A DNA stretch of 6,547 bases. Source: Alphaproteobacteria bacterium (GTDB lineage: Bacteria > Pseudomonadota > Alphaproteobacteria > Reyranellales > Reyranellaceae). The notes beneath the pieces are model-generated. The model made no database searches. It was not told where the DNA came from and saw only the letters and a list, made by a program, of their open reading frames with translations. How positions within the stretch are numbered: position 1 is the stretch's first letter; each line of letters opens with the position of its first letter. Position numbers and translations under genes: made by a program. Shown piece after piece: positions 1 to 6,547 of this stretch. The DNA lies in NCBI GenBank assembly GCA_013290035.1, contig JABCYT010000201.1, positions 1 through 6,547 of the forward strand, written 5' to 3'.

Positions 1-35
1 TCCCGTTGTCAGGTTCGTGTTAGCCGCGTGTCCGG

Positions 36-1328
<1,293 letters not shown>

Positions 1329-1360
1329 TGCCCTGCCCTGATGCCCGGGGTTCACGCACG

Positions 1361-1395
1361 AAAACGCCTCCCCGGTGTGGGCTCCGGAGAGGCGT
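1361..1395 (-). terminator. Intrinsic-terminator-like hairpin in the purA leader
   Basis: Read on the minus strand, two 12-nt arms (1395-1384 and 1375-1364) pair fully with one G-U wobble, around an 8-nt loop. The stem is GC-rich, and the T-run that begins with the last stem base is four Ts long. This is a good intrinsic terminator shape with a short U-tract. It points towards purA and ends about 32 bp before its start codon. The only gene immediately upstream is on the opposite strand, so it is not an obvious end signal for a neighbouring gene. It could stop readthrough arriving from hisZ or from antisense transcription, or act as an attenuator if the purA promoter lies upstream of it. The sequence does not decide between these. 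Confidence 0.6.
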
Positions 1396-1572
1396 GAGTT
1401 TGGATAGCACGCTGAGAGAGGGGCGCGAAGGAAAAACCATTCCCCACGCCCTGCCATAAAATATTCAAAACAAGCCTCTCGATATGTGCGTTTAGCCACA
1501 GAGCGGCCGGCCAATATCGCGTTGGATGCCTCCCGTGGGTGGTAGGACGTGTGGACTTCACAGGAGGGAGAG
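1396..1572. promoter_or_regulatory. Divergent intergenic region between purA and the small plus-strand gene
   Basis: Together with 1329-1395 this forms a 244-bp gap between divergent genes, so promoters for both should lie here. The only clearly AT-rich patch is at about 1455-1471, containing TAAAATATTC. It could supply a -10 element in either direction. I could not pair it with a convincing -35 at normal spacing on either strand. A GGCCGGCC palindrome at about 1505-1512 has no assigned role. No conserved riboswitch or RNA gene was recognised. Confidence 0.3.
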
Positions 1573-1827
1573 ATGGCCAACGCAACGAGTTTCCAGGTCG
1601 AGCAGAAGCCCCGCAAGCGGCGCCTTTCAGCGAAGCAGAAAGCTTCCAGCCTGTTCCATCTTTGGCACAGCATCCAGGACATGAAGGCCGAAGCCGAGGA
1701 CATGAAGGACGGCGAACTCGTCCTGCTGATGGGCATGGTCGAGCTGCTCGTCGAGGAGCGGACGGCGGGCCTCAGCAGAGCGCACGGCTCGGCGCTTTCC
1801 GGCGCCGACACGGCCCGGCCGAACTAG
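1573..1827 (+). CDS. Small protein of unknown function
   Basis: An 84-residue protein not recognised as any named family. The start at 1573 was chosen because AGGAGGG (1562-1568) sits 4 nt upstream, the best Shine-Dalgarno in the window; an in-frame ATG 24 nt earlier has no such site. The protein starts with a short polar segment and a strongly basic patch ([12 protein letters not shown], about residues 12-23). A predicted amphipathic helical stretch rich in Met, Glu and Asp follows to about residue 65. The tail (about 66-84) is Ala/Ser/Gly-rich and looks disordered. There is no signal peptide, membrane helix or cysteine. The basic head plus acidic helix would suit binding to nucleic acid or a partner protein, but that is inference. 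It lies between purA and hisZ on the opposite strand and converges on hisZ with a 27-bp gap. Confidence 0.7.
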   Translation: MANATSFQVEQKPRKRRLSAKQKASSLFHLWHSIQDMKAEAEDMKDGELVLLMGMVELLVEERTAGLSRAHGSALSGADTARPN

Positions 1828-1854
1828 CCTCCAGACCGAAGGGAAGCCGGCCGC

Positions 1855-3033
1855 CTACAGCGGCACGGCTTCCTTGTCTATCAGAGCGTGGCTGCAGCGC
1901 AGCCGCTTGGCCTCGGTGCGCGGATCGGCAGATGCCGTCACGCCGCGCACCACGGCATAGCCTTTGGCCTGCCAGGGGGCGGCCTCGCTCCACGGCGTTC
2001 CGGGCGGCAGGAAGAGTCTCGGCCGCTCGGGCGCCGTGTCTGACGCCGACAAAACCGCATCCATGTAGAGCGTGAAGCCGGTCGCCGGCTCGCTGACGCC
2101 GTCCTCCGGATAGCCCGCGGAATAGCGGCCGCCGCGCGCCAGCTCCTCGCGGCCCTTCAGGCCGAACACCGAGAACGACACGCCGGTCTGGTATTCGAGG
2201 CCGCGATATTCGACGGGATCGAGCGTCATCGGCAGATCCTCGTCGGCGGCGCGCACCAGCTTCACCACCTCGGCGAGCCGCGCCGCCTCGGCCGCCGCTG
2301 CGGCGGGCAGCTTGAGCGCGGTCAGCCGGGCGATGCCGGGCTCGGCCGGACCGGCCGCCCGCAACAGGCCGGCCAGCATGTCGGCCGCCTTCTTGCCGTC
2401 CGCCTTGCCCTCTCCGAGAGCCTTGGCGATGCCGCCCTCGTCCTTGCGGTCGAGCGCGCGGCGCACGCGGCGCAGCGTCTCGGCCGGCAGCTTCAAGCCT
2501 GCGGCGACGGCCGCCACCAGGGTCGGCAGGTTGAGGTCGACGCTGAGGTCGGCCACGCCGACGGCGCGCAAGGCGTCGATTGCCAGCAGCACGGCCTCGG
2601 CGTCGGCTTCGGCCGAATCGACGCCGATCAGCTCGGTGCCGACCTGGGCGAACTGGCGCTCGGGCTTCAACGCGTTGCCGCGTACGCGGATCACGTTGCC
2701 GCCGTAGGAGAGGCGGAGCGGCCTGGGCTCGTGCTTGAGCCGGGTCACGGCGATGCGCGCGACCTGCACGGTCATGTCGGGCCGCACGCCCATCATGCGC
2801 TGCGAGACCGGGTCCATGAGGCGGAAGGTCTGCGGCGCCAGCGCCGCGCCCGGGCCGCCCAGCAGCGATTCCTCGAACTCGACCAACGGCGGCTTCACCC
2901 GCTCGTAGCCGAAGGCGGCGAAGCGCTCGATAGCGATGCCGATCGCGCCGGCCTCGCGCGCCGCATCGGGCGGCAGCAGGTCGGCCAGCCCGGCCGGCAG
3001 CAGGCCGCGATGGTTGTTGTCGTTGGCGGTCAT
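1855..3033 (-). CDS. hisZ: ATP phosphoribosyltransferase regulatory subunit HisZ
   Basis: HisZ is a catalytically inactive paralogue of histidyl-tRNA synthetase. It forms a hetero-octamer with short-form HisG, activates the first step of histidine synthesis (ATP plus PRPP) and takes part in histidine feedback. The 392-residue length is normal for the family. The class II synthetase core is visible: VRPDMTVQVARI at residues 83-94 (motif 2 region), RQFAQVGTELIG at 126-137, GLEYQTGVSFSVFG at 278-291 in place of the synthetase-type GLxYYTG, and GGRY at 301-304 (motif 3 region). True HisRS would be longer, with a C-terminal anticodon-binding domain, which is absent here. hisG is not in the window. 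The start at 3033 gives a typical N-terminus (LLPAGLADLLPPDA) but has no clear Shine-Dalgarno. A 7-codon frame (MGYQPPS) ends in a TGA overlapping the start codon. A tetR gene lies 72 bp upstream on the same strand. Confidence 0.95.
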   Translation of the reverse strand: MTANDNNHRGLLPAGLADLLPPDAAREAGAIGIAIERFAAFGYERVKPPLVEFEESLLGGPGAALAPQTFRLMDPVSQRMMGVRPDMTVQVARIAVTRLKHEPRPLRLSYGGNVIRVRGNALKPERQFAQVGTELIGVDSAEADAEAVLLAIDALRAVGVADLSVDLNLPTLVAAVAAGLKLPAETLRRVRRALDRKDEGGIAKALGEGKADGKKAADMLAGLLRAAGPAEPGIARLTALKLPAAAAAEAARLAEVVKLVRAADEDLPMTLDPVEYRGLEYQTGVSFSVFGLKGREELARGGRYSAGYPEDGVSEPATGFTLYMDAVLSASDTAPERPRLFLPPGTPWSEAAPWQAKGYAVVRGVTASADPRTEAKRLRCSHALIDKEAVPL

Positions 3034-3105
3034 GAAGGTGGTTGATAGCCCATTGCCGCCGTGAAGGGGAGCGACAAGCGGATCGCCATCGACCTCGGTC
3101 GGGCG

Positions 3106-3642
3106 TCACTTCTCGAACAGGTCGCTGATGTCGTCGATGGCGGCCGGCGGGATCGAGGAATGGCGGGGATCCATGACCATGGTCTGGCCCAGGTAGGCCC
3201 AATACATGAAGGCCGCCCGAGGCAGCGCCCGCCGGCTTTCCACGCCTGCCGCGACCAGCATTTTTGCGAGGTAGGCGACCCTGCGGTCATCGACGCTTGC
3301 AACGATCTTGGCAACGTCCTCGTCTTCTGCCGCCCAGGACCTGATGGCTCGGTCGAGGTCGCGCTTCACATTGAGGGCTCGCCGCATGAAATGCTTCAGA
3401 CGGTCCGGTTCGGCCTTCTCGGCTTCGAGTTGCTCGATGACCTGATCGGTTGTCCGCTCTTGCCAGCTTCGCAGCAGCTGCGAGCGGAAATCGGCAATGT
3501 CCCGGAAGTGCCAGTAGAAACTGCCCCGAGACACTTGCAGCCCCGTCGCCATCGGACCGACCTTCAAGGCGTTGACCCCCTCGTTCGCGAGCGTCCGCAG
3601 GCCGTGTTCTATCCAGTCGTCCTTCGCCAGGCGCTCATTCAT
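3106..3642 (-). CDS. TetR-family transcriptional regulator
   Basis: A 178-residue protein with the TetR/AcrR layout. The N-terminal DNA-binding domain covers about residues 5-50: a first helix, then a helix-turn-helix with VGPMATGLQVSRGSFYWHF at 28-46; the SRGSFYWHF recognition segment is typical of the family. The rest (about 51-178) is helical and poorly conserved, as expected for a ligand-binding and dimerisation domain; the ligand cannot be read from it. The gene is divergent from the small membrane protein gene at 3715, with 72 bp between, and two similar dyads lie in that gap. Inference: it represses itself and that neighbour. No Shine-Dalgarno precedes the start. A -10-like TATGGT at 3654-3649 would put transcription initiation close to the ATG, so a leaderless message is possible. 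The start could also be slightly different. Confidence 0.92.
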   Translation of the reverse strand: MNERLAKDDWIEHGLRTLANEGVNALKVGPMATGLQVSRGSFYWHFRDIADFRSQLLRSWQERTTDQVIEQLEAEKAEPDRLKHFMRRALNVKRDLDRAIRSWAAEDEDVAKIVASVDDRRVAYLAKMLVAAGVESRRALPRAAFMYWAYLGQTMVMDPRHSSIPPAAIDDISDLFEK

Positions 3643-3649
3643 GGTTCAA

Positions 3650-3667
3650 CCATACACAAGTGTATTG
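3650..3667. promoter_or_regulatory. Candidate TetR operator 1
   Basis: A dyad with core ATACAC-AA-GTGTAT (3652-3665), perfect in its six-base arms. In the wider 18-bp form it matches operator 2 at 14 of 18 positions. It begins 8 bp upstream of the tetR start codon. It lies inside a plausible tetR promoter (minus strand: TTGGCT at 3678-3673, 18-nt spacer, TATGGT at 3654-3649) and overlaps a plus-strand -35-like TTGACT at 3665-3670. Binding here would be expected to block tetR and perhaps the divergent gene. The regulator assignment is inferred from position and TetR habit. Confidence 0.65.
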
Positions 3668-3693
3668 ACTCTAGCCAATACAGGCACCATGTT
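3665..3693 (+). promoter_or_regulatory. Possible promoter of the small membrane protein gene
   Basis: TTGACT at 3665-3670 matches five of six bases of the -35 consensus. At a 17-nt spacing the -10 position reads CATGTT (3688-3693), a poor match, so only the -35 half is convincing. Operator 1 overlaps the -35 and the left arm of the large inverted repeat overlaps the -10, which would suit a repressed promoter. Low confidence. Confidence 0.3.
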
Positions 3694-3719
3694 CCGTACA
3701 GAGGTGTATGGAACATGGT
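3686..3719 (+). repeat. 34-bp inverted repeat spanning the RBS and start codon
   Basis: Arms 3686-3699 and 3706-3719 are complementary at 13 of 14 positions. The exception becomes a G-U pair in plus-strand RNA, so the transcript could form a 14-bp helix closed by a 6-nt loop, AGAGGU. The Shine-Dalgarno is in the loop and the AUG (3715-3717) is in the 3' arm. The dyad centre coincides with that of operator 2. It may be an extended DNA operator, an RNA element controlling initiation, or both. Confidence 0.7.
3694..3711. promoter_or_regulatory. Candidate TetR operator 2
   Basis: The core TACA-GAGG-TGTA (3697-3708) repeats the TACA-N4-TGTAT pattern of operator 1. The two 18-bp sites can be written together as CCRTACASARGTGTATKG. 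The dyad centres are exactly 44 bp apart (3658.5 and 3702.5), about four helical turns, so bound dimers would face the same side of the DNA. This copy covers the ribosome-binding site of the downstream gene. A further half-site-like CCAATACAGG lies between them at 3675-3684. Confidence 0.6.
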
Positions 3720-4107
3720 CTGGCAAGATGCCGCCCTGGCGATGGCCGGGGTCATCGGAAGCGGCGTGGCGGTGGTTCATGGCGTCCTGACCCAGCGGCT
3801 CATGGTCAGGCCGGTCGAGGCGTTGTTTGTCGCGAATGGGCGGATCGCCGCTCCGGTCAGAAGGCTCGTGCCGGGGCTCTTGCATTTCAGCACCTTCAAC
3901 TGGTTCCTCGGCGGACTCGCCTTGATTGCCGCTGCCCTGTGGTTCGAGCACGACGCGCGGCTCGCGACCGGCCTGCTCGTCGGCAGCTCCTACTTGTACG
4001 GCGCTCTCGGCAATCTGTGGGGGACGCGCGGTCGTCATCCCGGCTGGATGCTGATGGCCGTTGCGCTCGTCCTGATCGGGCTCGGCGTCGGCAAATCCGG
4101 CGGCTGA
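3715..4107 (+). CDS. Small four-helix integral membrane protein, function unknown
   Basis: A 130-residue, very hydrophobic protein. Four likely membrane helices lie at about residues 5-25, 53-77, 82-102 and 109-125, joined by short loops. The second and third connections hold HDAR and TRGRHPG. The loop between helices 1 and 2 is basic (RLMVRP, RIAAPVRR), which suggests a cytoplasmic side. No catalytic motif, metal site or known transporter signature was recognised. The start at 3715 follows an AGAGGT ribosome-binding site 9 nt away; the frame is open much further upstream, but that part runs antisense through tetR and has no protein character. Pairing with a divergent TetR gene suggests an inducible membrane protein, perhaps responding to a small hydrophobic compound (inference only). 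The gap to the next gene is 73 bp with no clear terminator, so readthrough into the glycosyltransferase cluster is possible. Confidence 0.82.
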   Translation: MVWQDAALAMAGVIGSGVAVVHGVLTQRLMVRPVEALFVANGRIAAPVRRLVPGLLHFSTFNWFLGGLALIAAALWFEHDARLATGLLVGSSYLYGALGNLWGTRGRHPGWMLMAVALVLIGLGVGKSGG

Positions 4108-4180
4108 GGCGACTTTCCCCAGGCCTGAAATGGGTCCTGGTCCCTAGCCGGCGCCCGCAACAACGGTTAATGCTCCGCCC

Positions 4181-5125
4181 ATGACTCCCGCCATCCGCCC
4201 GGCGCTTTCCGTGGTGGCCCCTTGCTATGACGAGCAGCAAGCCCTGCCCGAGTTCCTGCGCCGCGTCGGTGCGGTGCTAGACGGCATCGGCGGCGCCAGT
4301 GAGATCGTGCTGGTCGACGACGGCTCGCGCGATGGCACCTGGAAGATCATGACCGAGGCGGCGGCCCGCGACCCGCGCATCGTCGCGGTGCGGCTGATGC
4401 GCAACCATGGCCATCAGCTCGCGCTCACCGCCGGCCTGACGGTGTGCCGCGGCGAGCGCATCCTGATCATCGATGCCGATCTGCAGGACCCGCCCGAGCT
4501 CCTGCCCGACATGATGGCGCTGATCGATCAGGGCGCCGACGTGGTCTACGGCCAGCGCCGCCAGCGCGACGGCGAGAGCCTGTTCAAGCGCGCCTCGGCC
4601 GCCGCCTTCTACAAGCTGATCGGCCGCCTGACCGACGTGGCCATCCCGACCGACACCGGCGACTTCCGCCTCATGACCCGCCGCGTGCTCGACCTGCTGC
4701 TGCTCATGCCCGAGCGCCATCGCTTCATCCGCGGCATGGTGGCGTGGATCGGCGGCAAACAGGTGCCGCTGCTCTACGACCGCAAGGCGCGGGTCGCCGG
4801 CGAGAGCAAGTATCCGCTGGCCAAGATGGTGCGCTTCGCCGCCGATGCCATCACCGCCTTCTCGGTGGTGCCGCTGATGGCCTCGATGACCATCGGCTGG
4901 GTGATGGCAGCGGTCGGCTTCGCCTTCTTCCTCTATTCGATCATCGGCTGGCTGATGGGCATGAATCTGCCCGGCTGGACGTCGCTGATGGCCGCGGTCG
5001 GCCTGCTGGGCGGCATGCAGTTCCTGATGCTGGGCATCATCGGCGCCTATCTCGGCCGGCTCTACGACCAGAGCAAGGGCCGGCCGCTGTTCATGATCCG
5101 CGAAATCGTCGGCGGCCCGAAATGA
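4181..5125 (+). CDS. Family 2 glycosyltransferase, GtrB/polyprenyl-phosphate type, membrane-anchored
   Basis: A 314-residue glycosyltransferase, close in length and layout to GtrB-like enzymes that move a sugar from a nucleotide donor to a polyprenyl phosphate on the cytoplasmic membrane face. A GT-A catalytic domain fills about residues 8-225: VVAPCYDEQ at 11-19, DDGSRDGT at 46-53, NHGHQLALTAGL at 75-86, DADLQDPPE at 98-106 (the metal and donor-binding DxD-like motif), GDFRLM at 160-165 and ERHRFIRGM at 178-186. Two C-terminal helices at about 229-258 and 267-291 anchor it; a basic/polar tail follows. The donor sugar cannot be read from the sequence. It leads a cluster, overlapping the next gene by 4 nt. 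There is no Shine-Dalgarno before 4181; a 4-codon frame (MLRP, 4170-4184) ends in a TGA overlapping the ATG. No GtrA-like flippase is visible. Confidence 0.93.
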   Translation: MTPAIRPALSVVAPCYDEQQALPEFLRRVGAVLDGIGGASEIVLVDDGSRDGTWKIMTEAAARDPRIVAVRLMRNHGHQLALTAGLTVCRGERILIIDADLQDPPELLPDMMALIDQGADVVYGQRRQRDGESLFKRASAAAFYKLIGRLTDVAIPTDTGDFRLMTRRVLDLLLLMPERHRFIRGMVAWIGGKQVPLLYDRKARVAGESKYPLAKMVRFAADAITAFSVVPLMASMTIGWVMAAVGFAFFLYSIIGWLMGMNLPGWTSLMAAVGLLGGMQFLMLGIIGAYLGRLYDQSKGRPLFMIREIVGGPK

Positions 5126-5835
5126 AGCCGGCCGAGTTCGACAGCCACGCCGCGCACTACGACGGCGGTCTCGACAATCCGATCAAGCGCCTGGTCGGCT
5201 CCTCGGCCGACCAGTTCATCGCCGTGAAGGCGCGCTGGCTGTTGCGCCGCGAGCTTCGATTGACGGCAGGCGGCCTGGCCGTGCTCGACTATGGCTGTGG
5301 CGCGGGCGACCTTCTGCGCGTGCTGGTGGGACTGGGCGCGCGCGCGGCCTTCACCGGCTGCGACGTCTCGACCGGCATGCTGGCCGAGGCCGCTAAGCGC
5401 TGGCCGGCGGCTTTCGGGCCGGCGCCGGCGCTGGCGGTCCAGGACGGTGCGCGCACGCCCTTCGCCGACGGCCAGTTCGACATCGTCACCATCAGCGCCG
5501 TGCTGCACCACGTGCCGCCCGCCGAGCGCCAGGCCGTCTACCGCGAGCTCGGCCGGCTACTGAAGCCGGACGGTCGGCTCTATGTCTTCGAGCACAATCC
5601 TCGCAACCCTCTGGTGCGCTATGTCATCGCCCGCACGCCGATCGACGCGAACGCCATCCTGCTCGACGAGAAGGAAGTCCGCCACGGGCTGCTCGATTCG
5701 GCGCGCTACGACATCGTGTCGAACTACCTGATGTTCATGCCGCCGGGGATCACTTTCCTGCGCGGGATCGATCGCCTGCTGGCGTGGCTGCCGCTGGGGG
5801 CGCAATATGTGGTGGCGGCGCGCAAGGGCGCGTGA
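5122..5835 (+). CDS. Class I SAM-dependent methyltransferase
   Basis: A 237-residue methyltransferase with a Rossmann-fold SAM site. Motif I is LDYGCGAGD at residues 55-63, an acidic residue at the end of strand 2 is Asp81 in TGCDVSTGML, the post-motif region is FDIVTISAVLHHV at 119-131, and LLKPDGRLYVFEHNP follows at 146-160. The EHNPxNPL segment at 157-164, followed by a DANAILL stretch, recalls methyltransferases found beside envelope-polysaccharide glycosyltransferases; that link is from general family knowledge. The start is set by the ATGA overlap with the glycosyltransferase, which points to translational coupling. The longer open frame upstream is an antisense-free shadow within the glycosyltransferase. 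The likely substrate is a lipid-linked sugar or small metabolite; a quinone-type substrate cannot be excluded. Confidence 0.9.
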   Translation: MKPAEFDSHAAHYDGGLDNPIKRLVGSSADQFIAVKARWLLRRELRLTAGGLAVLDYGCGAGDLLRVLVGLGARAAFTGCDVSTGMLAEAAKRWPAAFGPAPALAVQDGARTPFADGQFDIVTISAVLHHVPPAERQAVYRELGRLLKPDGRLYVFEHNPRNPLVRYVIARTPIDANAILLDEKEVRHGLLDSARYDIVSNYLMFMPPGITFLRGIDRLLAWLPLGAQYVVAARKGA

Positions 5836-5851
5836 ACGAAAGGGGATGCTT

Positions 5852-6118
5852 ATGGACCGACAGACCTTTGAAGCCGGGCTGAAGCGCGACGGCTATGAGA
5901 TCCTCACCAACACCACGCCCGGCGTGAAGGTCAATCCCGAGCACAGCCATCCCTACGATGTGCGAGCGATGGTGCTGAAGGGCGCCATCACCATCACCTC
6001 GGCCAACGAAGTCAAGACCTACAAGCCCGGCGATAGCTGGGATCTGGCGCGCGGCTGCCTGCATTCGGAGAGCTACGGGCCGGAAGGCGCGGTGGTCCTG
6101 TTCGGCCGCAAGATCTGA
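5852..6118 (+). CDS. Small single-domain cupin protein
   Basis: An 88-residue protein forming one cupin barrel. Motif 1 is PEHSHPYDVRAMVLKG at residues 29-44, giving likely metal ligands His31 and His33 with Asp36 where Glu is more usual. Motif 2 is YKPGDSWDLARGCLHSE at 57-73, giving the third histidine, His71. The start at 5852 was preferred over an in-frame ATG at 5846 because AGGGG (5841-5845) lies 6 nt upstream of 5852 and abuts 5846. It follows the methyltransferase stop by 16 nt and precedes the membrane gene by 13 nt, so it is surely co-transcribed. Single-domain cupins include sugar isomerases, dioxygenases and ligand sensors; the chemistry cannot be chosen from sequence. The context suggests a sugar-related or regulatory role (inference). 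Confidence 0.87.
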   Translation: MDRQTFEAGLKRDGYEILTNTTPGVKVNPEHSHPYDVRAMVLKGAITITSANEVKTYKPGDSWDLARGCLHSESYGPEGAVVLFGRKI

Positions 6119-6131
6119 ACCAACGAGATCG

Positions 6132-6547
6132 ATGAAGGCTCCGGCGCTCGGCTGGCAACTTGCGTCGGCGTTCGTTCTGTCACTGCTGGTCCTGGTCGGC
6201 CTGATCGACTGGCTGCAGAACGTCCACATCATCACCGCCAACGGGATGTACAAGAGCATCCAGGCCGAGCCCTGGATCGCCGACCCCGCGCACGCGCAGC
6301 TCGATCCGTCGAACTATCTGTATTTCCCGCTCTACGGAGCGCTGGCTCGCGCGCTCGACGCGCTCGGCATCCTGCGCGGCGTGCCGTGGAAACAGTTCGC
6401 CTACCTCAATGCCTTGTGGGCGAGCCTCTGCATCGTCTTCGTCTACGCCTTCATCCATCGCGTGACGGCGAGCGCGTGGGCGGCCGCGCTGGCTGCCTGC
6501 TTCCATTTCGGCTGCGGCTTCTTCCTCCTGCTGGCGGTGATCAGCGA
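6132..6547 (+). CDS. Polytopic membrane protein, 3' end outside the window
   Basis: An open frame from ATG at 6132 to the window edge, 138 complete codons with no stop. The N-terminus has a short basic start then a strong helix at about residues 9-28. A polar loop at about 29-62 (ending LDPSNYLYFPLYGAL) follows, then hydrophobic segments at about 64-81, 90-107 and 115-136. This resembles the start of a multi-helix GT-C type glycosyltransferase, or another envelope membrane enzyme, with a first periplasmic loop. That would fit downstream of a polyprenyl-phosphate sugar transferase, which supplies the donor for such enzymes. The conserved acidic motif of GT-C enzymes is not clearly visible, so the family is unproven. 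It starts 13 nt after the cupin with only a weak ribosome-binding site (ACGAG). Confidence 0.8.
   Translation, partial: MKAPALGWQLASAFVLSLLVLVGLIDWLQNVHIITANGMYKSIQAEPWIADPAHAQLDPSNYLYFPLYGALARALDALGILRGVPWKQFAYLNALWASLCIVFVYAFIHRVTASAWAAALAACFHFGCGFFLLLAVIS

Noticed and set aside
1352..1440. Possible leader peptide starting MVFPSRPSL upstream of purA
   Set aside because: The frame does overlap the hairpin, but it runs on into purA to 1177 without a stop near the stem, has no regulatory codon run and no RBS.
1329..1811. Upstream extension of the purA frame by 161 codons
   Set aside because: The extension runs through a terminator-like hairpin and antisense to the small gene, and the conserved PurA N-terminus begins exactly at 1328.
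1772..3202. 476-codon minus-strand frame over hisZ
   Set aside because: Arg/Gly/Ala-rich shadow in a second frame of hisZ, with no recognisable motif.
3061..3714. Upstream extension of the small membrane protein frame
   Set aside because: It runs antisense through the whole tetR gene and through the operator region; the hydrophobic protein starts at 3715 after a usable RBS.
4108..4180. Terminator after the membrane protein gene
   Set aside because: Only a 5-bp CCAGG/CCTGG pairing with no T-run was found.
4277..4720. 147-codon minus-strand frame inside the glycosyltransferase
   Set aside because: Antisense shadow of a clear glycosyltransferase domain, with low-complexity His/Ala/Asp composition.
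5062..5511. 149-codon minus-strand frame over the glycosyltransferase-methyltransferase junction
   Set aside because: Antisense shadow across two confidently assigned plus-strand genes.

Overview
The window looks like a piece of a high-GC alphaproteobacterial chromosome. The basis is family-level: an alphaproteobacterial-type PurA, a HisZ (which implies the short HisG form, encoded elsewhere), and strong G/C third-position bias with long antisense open frames. A Rhodospirillales-like or Reyranella-like source is a guess from overall flavour, not something proven here. No rRNA, tRNA, CRISPR array, insertion sequence or phage gene is visible.

Left part (1-3033), housekeeping. purA (36-1328, minus) makes adenylosuccinate for AMP synthesis. 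A strong hairpin with a short T-run (1361-1395, minus) sits 32 bp before its start. A 244-bp intergenic stretch separates it from a small plus-strand gene of unknown function (1573-1827) that has a near-perfect Shine-Dalgarno. This gene converges on hisZ (1855-3033, minus), the regulatory subunit of ATP phosphoribosyltransferase, the first step of histidine synthesis.

Middle part (3106-4107), a two-gene divergent switch. A TetR-family repressor gene (3106-3642, minus) faces a four-helix small membrane protein gene (3715-4107, plus). The 72 bp between them hold two closely similar 18-bp dyad sites of form TACA-N4-TGTAT, exactly 44 bp apart. One overlaps the likely tetR promoter and a plus-strand -35-like hexamer. 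The other sits at the centre of a 34-bp inverted repeat that takes in the ribosome-binding site and start codon of the membrane gene. This is the most informative regulatory structure in the window.

Right part (4181-6547, plus), a tight cluster that looks like one operon: a membrane-anchored family 2 glycosyltransferase of the GtrB/polyprenyl-phosphate type, an overlapping SAM methyltransferase (ATGA junction), a small cupin (16-nt gap), and a membrane protein cut by the window edge (13-nt gap). Inference: it builds or modifies a lipid-linked sugar for the envelope. The cupin's role in that is unknown.

No wholly new system could be proven from sequence alone. The best leads are the TetR operator pair with its start-codon hairpin, the terminator-like element in the purA leader, and the unexplained small plus-strand gene between purA and hisZ.
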